In this document: piece by piece, positions 13,728-17,101 of the stretch
Numbering within the stretch: position 1 is the first letter of the stretch
Layout: each line of letters starts with the position of its first letter
NCBI RefSeq assembly: GCF_025566985.1
Contig: NZ_JAOQJD010000021.1
Location: 1-17,101 of the forward strand
Direction of reading: 5' to 3'
Source of the DNA: Aedoeadaptatus acetigenes
GTDB lineage: Bacteria; Bacillota; Clostridia; Tissierellales; Peptoniphilaceae
Length of the DNA stretch: 17,101 bases
Position numbers and translations under genes: made by a program
The notes under the pieces: generated by a model
The model's input: only the letters and a program-made list of their open reading frames with translations
Databases searched by the model: none
What the model was told of the DNA's origin: nothing

Positions 13728-13756
13728 ATTATACACGAGTCCCCCATGTATTTAAA
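13728..13756 (-). promoter_or_regulatory. Promoter P1 of the SLH gene
   Basis: On the minus strand TTTAAA (13751-13756), a 17-bp spacer and TATAAT (13728-13733) form a second sigma-A promoter about 95 bp upstream of P2. It starts directly at the aroK stop codon. No terminator separates aroK from the SLH gene, so read-through from the aro operon is also possible. Confidence 0.6.
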
Positions 13757-14272
13757 TTACAGTTCTATGACAGGGGGTTCTTTTTTATTGTTTTGTAACT
13801 TTTCGAAGGCGAGGATGGTGCGGGCGGCTTCTTCGATGGTGGTGTTTTCAACGATTTCATCGGCGGCATTTTCGTAGATGGGCTTTCTGTCCCTATAAAG
13901 TTTTCTTAAGGTTTCGATGCCGCCTTTTGAGAGGGGGCGGCCATCGGTGGCCAAGTCTTCCAGTGGGCGGGTGATCCAGTAGAGGGTACCGGTGCGCTTT
14001 AATGCCTCGGTATTTTCGGGATCGAGGAGGCTACCGCCGCCGGTGGCGATGACGACGTTTTTCTCTTCGGCGGCTTCGATGACGGCCTCCTTTTCGTAGG
14101 CGCGGAAGGCTTCTTCTCCTTGTTGTTCGAAGATTTGGGGGATGTCGCCGTGTTTTTTGATGATTTCGGTGTCGATGTCGATGCATTTTCTGTGCAGTTT
14201 TTCGGCAACGGCTTCGGCGACGGAGGTTTTGCCGGCGCCGGGCATACCGATGATGACGATGTTTTTGGTCAT
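13757..14272 (-). CDS. aroK: Shikimate kinase
   Basis: This 171-residue cytoplasmic enzyme phosphorylates shikimate with ATP to shikimate 3-phosphate. The Walker A motif is GMPGAGKTS (9-17); shikimate-binding Asp34 (IDIDTE), Arg58-region (AFRAYE) and GGG (78-80) are present; the lid arginine is R112 in GRPLS, and the adenine-binding RDRKPIY follows (126-132). Length matches the family. The ATG at 14272 is chosen because it overlaps the aroC stop (ATGA) and has AGGAGA upstream; a longer in-frame start at 14326 lies inside aroC. It is the last gene of the aroA-aroC-aroK operon. The C-terminal tail is slightly extended and polar. Confidence 0.93.
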   Translation of the reverse strand: MTKNIVIIGMPGAGKTSVAEAVAEKLHRKCIDIDTEIIKKHGDIPQIFEQQGEEAFRAYEKEAVIEAAEEKNVVIATGGGSLLDPENTEALKRTGTLYWITRPLEDLATDGRPLSKGGIETLRKLYRDRKPIYENAADEIVENTTIEEAARTILAFEKLQNNKKEPPVIEL

Positions 14273-15282
14273 TGGCTCTCTCCTATGATTTGATGCAGGG
14301 CGATTTCTTTTTGCCGCTCGATCCAAAGATCGAGGATGGCGATTGCGGCGGCGGCTTCGAGGACGGGGGGGATGCGGCGCACGAGGGCGGTGTCGTGGCG
14401 GCCTTTTATTTCAAGCGCGGTGTTTCTTCCCTCGCGATCGACGGTGTGTTGTTTTTTTCCGATGGAGGGGGTGGGCTTGACGGCGACGGTGATTTCGATG
14501 GCGTCTCCTGTGGTGATGCCGCCGAGGATTCCGCCGGCGTTGTTGGTTGTGGTGTGGACGACGCCGTTTTCTTCTATATAGGGGTCGTTGTTTTGGCTGC
14601 CTTTTAATCGGGCGGCTTTCTCTCCCGCGCCGAAGGCCACGCTTTTTACGGCGCCGACGGCGTAGAGGGCATGGGCCAGGGCGCTTTGGGCGGAGGCATC
14701 CCGCGTGCCGCCGAGGCCTATTGGCACGCCTGTGATGGTGAGGGCGACGATGCCGCCGAGGCTGTCTTTTTCTTGTTTGGCTTGCTCGAGGGCTTTTTCC
14801 TGGGCGGTCGGGCTTTGTTCTCCCCCTATTTCCGTGATGCGCGATGCGATATTGATGTTTTGTGTCTTTAAGAAATCGGCGGCGATGGCGCCTGCGGCGA
14901 CGAGGGGGGCGGTGAGGCGGCCGCTTCGATGTCCTGCGCCTCTCGGATCGTCGGCGCCGAAGGTTTTCACGTGGGCGGTGTAGTCGCCGTGGCCGGGGCG
15001 GTAGGGCATGTGCTCGTAGTCTTGGCTTTTTGTGTCTTTATTGGGGATCCAGATGGCCAGGGGATCGCCGGTGGTTTTGCCGCCGTAGGTGCCGGAGATG
15101 ATTTCCCAGGGATCGGGCTCTTTTCTCGTTGTGTCGTAGTGGCCTGAGGGTCTCCTGCGGGCGAGGGCGCGGTCGATGGCGGCTTCATCCACGGGTATGT
15201 GGGGAGGCAGACCGGTGATGAGGGCGCCGACGCCTTTTCCGTGGCTTTCGCCGAAGAGGGTGATGGAGATGTTTTTTCCCAT
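14269..15282 (-). CDS. aroC: Chorismate synthase
   Basis: The 337-residue enzyme converts EPSP to chorismate with reduced FMN as cofactor. Recognised motifs: FGESHG (10-15), RPGHGDYT (95-102), GAGHRSGRLTA (115-125, usual GGRSSARETA), FGAGE (217-221), NNAGGILGG (247-255) and GRHDTALVRRIPPVLEA (294-310). It is somewhat shorter than the 350-390 residues usual for the family, with the N- and C-terminal motifs still in place. AAAGGAAC precedes the ATG. It lies 22 bp downstream of aroA and overlaps aroK by 4 bp. No separate flavin reductase gene is in the window. Confidence 0.95.
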   Translation of the reverse strand: MGKNISITLFGESHGKGVGALITGLPPHIPVDEAAIDRALARRRPSGHYDTTRKEPDPWEIISGTYGGKTTGDPLAIWIPNKDTKSQDYEHMPYRPGHGDYTAHVKTFGADDPRGAGHRSGRLTAPLVAAGAIAADFLKTQNINIASRITEIGGEQSPTAQEKALEQAKQEKDSLGGIVALTITGVPIGLGGTRDASAQSALAHALYAVGAVKSVAFGAGEKAARLKGSQNNDPYIEENGVVHTTTNNAGGILGGITTGDAIEITVAVKPTPSIGKKQHTVDREGRNTALEIKGRHDTALVRRIPPVLEAAAAIAILDLWIERQKEIALHQIIGESQ

Positions 15283-15304
15283 GGTGTTCCTTTCTGTTTC
15301 TATT

Positions 15305-16519
15305 TTATGGTTTGTTTTCGATTTTGTTTTCGTGGATCAGGGGGAGTTTTTCCACGGCGGCGTAGAAGCCGGGCCAGCTTTTGTTTGCGGCTTCGGGATT
15401 TTTCAGGGCGACGGGGCCATCTGCGACTGTGGCGGCGGCGAAGGCGGCAAAGGCGATGCGGTGATCGCCGAAGGTGTCGACGGTGCCGGGGCGGATTGTG
15501 CCGGGGGCGACTTTCAGTGTATCTTCCGTGGCTGTTGTGTTTATACCCAGGGCGCGGAGCATGGCGGCGGTGGCGGCGATGCGGTCGGTCTCTTTGGTGC
15601 GGAGGCGGCGGATGCCTGTGAAGGTGGCGCCTGTTTGGGTGGCGAGGACGGCGAGGGGCATGAGGAGGTCGGGGGTGTGGGTAAGGTCGACGGGGGTGTT
15701 TTCTTTTATGGATTTGATGTGGTCGTAGATTTTTCTGTCGCCCTGGAGGCTGTGGGCGGGGAGGTTTTCGAGGCGGATGCGGCTACCCATTTCGTTGGCG
15801 ACGATGAAGTAGGCGGCGTGGCTGAGGTCGCCTTCTACATGGGGGGTGATTTTCTGTATTTGGCCTTTATGAACGATGTAGGTATCCTGTGTTTCTTCTA
15901 TTTCTACGCCGGCTTCTTTTATGAGGGCGGCGGTCATGGCGATGTAGGGCCGGGAAGCGGGGTTGATTACCGCGAGGGTGGCGTCGCGATTTTGCGCGAG
16001 GGCGGCGATGAGGGCACCGGTGGCGAATTGGCCGGTGGTTTCGGCGTGGATTTTTGCGCGTTCGAAAACGAGGCGGCCTTTTGTTTCCATGGGCCGGGGG
16101 CCTGTAACTTGCACGCCGTTTTCTCTTAAGAAGCGGATGCCTTCCTCCATGGGGCGGGCGGCGAGATGTTTTCCTGCGGTGAAGGTGACGCGCTCTGCCA
16201 GTGCCGGGGCCAGGATGAGGGCGATGCGCAGAGTGGTGGCGCTTTCGTTGACGTGGATACGGACGGGGGCGGAGATGTTTTTTTGTATCGGGGAGATGGT
16301 TATGCTATGGGTGTTGTTTGTATTTGTGATGGTTACTTTTCCGCCCAGGGATTTGATGAGGTTGATGGTTTCTTTGATGTCGTTGGAGATTTCCGAGAGA
16401 TGGATTTCTCCCCCGTGAGGCGCGAGGGCGGCGAGAATGATTTTTCTGTGAACAAGGGATTTGGAGGGCGGGAGGGGTAAGTGCCCCTCCCGAGGCCCTC
16501 CCTGAAATGTGAGGAGCAT
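15305..16519 (-). CDS. aroA: EPSP synthase (3-phosphoshikimate 1-carboxyvinyltransferase)
   Basis: The 404-residue two-domain enzyme joins shikimate 3-phosphate and PEP. Motifs: PPSKSLVHRK (17-26), TTGQFATGALIAA (161-173), EGDLSHAAYF (229-238), catalytic Asp284 in TPDLLMPLA, RTKETDRI (307-314, K309/E310/R313), FGDHRIAFAAF (350-360) and NKSWPGF (379-385). The PEP/glyphosate-binding loop reads NESATTLR (91-98) in place of the usual GNSGTTLR or GNAGTAMR, with Ala94 at the position of the conserved Gly. It is shorter than the usual 425-440 residues, mainly at the N-terminus and loops. AAGGA lies upstream of the ATG. It is the first gene of the operon with aroC and aroK; no convincing promoter was found just upstream, though TATAAT occurs on the minus strand near 16680. 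Confidence 0.93.
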   Translation of the reverse strand: MLLTFQGGPREGHLPLPPSKSLVHRKIILAALAPHGGEIHLSEISNDIKETINLIKSLGGKVTITNTNNTHSITISPIQKNISAPVRIHVNESATTLRIALILAPALAERVTFTAGKHLAARPMEEGIRFLRENGVQVTGPRPMETKGRLVFERAKIHAETTGQFATGALIAALAQNRDATLAVINPASRPYIAMTAALIKEAGVEIEETQDTYIVHKGQIQKITPHVEGDLSHAAYFIVANEMGSRIRLENLPAHSLQGDRKIYDHIKSIKENTPVDLTHTPDLLMPLAVLATQTGATFTGIRRLRTKETDRIAATAAMLRALGINTTATEDTLKVAPGTIRPGTVDTFGDHRIAFAAFAAATVADGPVALKNPEAANKSWPGFYAAVEKLPLIHENKIENKP

Positions 16520-16554
16520 ATGTTTTTCCTTTTTCTTTTTGTTCTTAAATATGT

Positions 16555-16970
16555 TTTTTCTTGCGGATGAAGGGGCACACGGTATGTGATTTGATTTCCC
16601 TTTTTTCTTTCGCTTTTTTTGTCTTTGCGTTGAAATGGCACACGTTTTGTGTTTCGCGTTACCTTTTTTGTCTTACTATAATTATATCTTCGCGATTCTT
16701 CCCGGGGGAGGGAAAAAGGGCGTTGCGATTCGCCCTTATCCCTCCCCCGGACCCCCACCCTTTATCCCTAACGCTTTCTAGCAGTGCAAATGCCTAACGG
16801 CATTTGATTCCTGTTGGGCCGTGTCGCCCGCCGGGGCTTCTGCGAAGGGCTTATAATTTTGAGATTGAAGGGTGATTCGCGATTTAGTTTTTTCTTCTCC
16901 CGTTTTTATCTTTGCGGTCAAAAGGGCTCACCGTATGTGTTTCGCTTTCCCTTTTTTCTTTCGCTTAAAA
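16555..16970 (+). repeat. Three CACAC/GTG-type dispersed repeat units
   Basis: Units at about 16555-16618, 16619-16672 and 16909-16970 share: TTTGCG, GGCACAC or GGCTCAC, a 3-5 base gap, GTATGTG or TTTTGTG, then TTTCGC, CCCTTTTTT and CTTTCGCTT. The first two are adjacent (64-bp period); the third is separated by element E. The CACA...TGTG arms form a short stem. Related pieces occur near 6332-6352 and 9838-9890 (minus). They flank the composite repeats each time and may be a further module of that family. Confidence 0.55.
16690..16830 (+). repeat. Composite structured intergenic repeat, element E
   Basis: The element begins TTCGCGATTCTT and then has complete, uninterrupted hairpin 1 (16702-16750, loop TTGCGATT), the link CCCCCACCC, AACGCTTTCTA, hairpin 2 (16787-16806, stem CAAATGCC, loop TAAC) and ATTCCTGTTGGGC plus a GTGTCG stretch. 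Similarity to A, B and C stops after about 16830. It is a useful empty-site reference for the IS-alpha insertions. The remaining 16831-16908 shows no recognisable feature. Confidence 0.82.
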
Positions 16971-16990
16971 TTTCATTCCTAATTTGTTTT

Positions 16991-17026
16991 GAAACCCGGG
17001 GGCGGGGAAAAGAGCTCAGAGCGGAA
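16991..17026 (-). repeat. Distal arm of hairpin 4 (element D), interrupted by IS-beta
   Basis: GAAACCCGGGGGCGGGG then AAAAGAGCTCAGAGCGGAA matches the reverse complement of the end of element C (9772-9812) base for base, then breaks exactly where IS-beta begins. The rest of this element should lie beyond the window, after the IS. Confidence 0.75.
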
Positions 17027-17101
17027 TAACCCGGTCCCCAAGATTTGGACATCCCCCTACCTCAAATCGTGTATAATTCAATTAAGGAGGGAAACCATGG
17101 G
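17027..17101 (+). mobile_element. Left end of a second IS-beta copy, with promoter and OrfA start
   Basis: It starts TAACCCGGTCCCC... and shares GATTTGGACA and other positions with the inverted right end at 1-79. Inside it are TATAAT (17072-17077), AAGGAGGG (17084-17091) and an ATG at 17097 followed by GG at the window edge, the expected beginning of a transposase OrfA. The gene itself is outside the window. Confidence 0.55.

Noticed and set aside
15176..16129. 317-residue plus-strand open frame opposite aroA/aroC
   Set aside because: Its composition is Gly/Val/Glu/Phe-rich, typical of the antisense of GC-rich coding sequence; aroA and aroC motifs on the minus strand fully explain the region.

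Overview
The window looks like chromosome of an anaerobic, low-to-mid-GC Bacillota (Firmicutes), plausibly a Tissierellia/Peptoniphilaceae-type bacterium. This is inferred from an SLH-domain surface protein, the DUF1659/DUF2922/YvrJ micro-operon, strong AAGGAGG ribosome binding sites and Firmicutes-type sigma-A promoters; no rRNA is present to settle it. Genus is not assignable.

Layout. (1) 1-79 is the right end of an IS3-like element (IS-beta). (2) 80-1644 is a structured intergenic repeat (element A) broken by IS3-family element IS-alpha copy 1 (358-1611, 4-bp target duplication GGGC). (3) 1787-5695, minus strand: a two-gene heterodimeric ABC exporter, then a GlsB/YeaQ small membrane protein with a terminator. 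(4) 5761-7191, plus strand: a C39-like cysteine-peptidase-fold protein divergent from the exporter, an intergenic stretch with a solo hairpin repeat, and a LURP-one/YxjI-like protein. (5) 7250-9808: repeat element B, a truncated IS-alpha copy 2, a single undetermined base, complete IS-alpha copy 3 and repeat element C. (6) 9987-10590, minus: a YvrJ / DUF2922 / DUF1659 micro-operon behind five 82-83 bp tandem repeats. (7) 11083-13566, minus: an 827-aa SLH surface protein with two tandem promoters, a 5'-end stem-loop and a terminator. (8) 13757-16519, minus: aroA-aroC-aroK, the last steps of the shikimate pathway. (9) 16555-17026: more repeats (elements E and D, plus CACAC-type units). (10) 17027-17101: the left end of another IS-beta copy.

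How it works together. aroA, aroC and aroK form a tight minus-strand operon (aroC/aroK overlap by ATGA). The two ABC subunits overlap by 8 bp and have complementary catalytic and degenerate ATP sites, so they should form one heterodimer. The rest of the window is dominated by a family of long composite intergenic repeats built from several hairpins. One stem keeps 8 bp and a TRAC loop in four copies while its base pairs change in a compensated way. Every IS-alpha junction lies inside one hairpin type (hairpin 1) and both IS-beta ends lie inside another (hairpin 4). The repeats therefore look like dedicated landing sites for two IS3-type elements, comparable to IS1397 in the palindromic units of E. 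coli. This repeat/IS relationship is the most novel part of the window.
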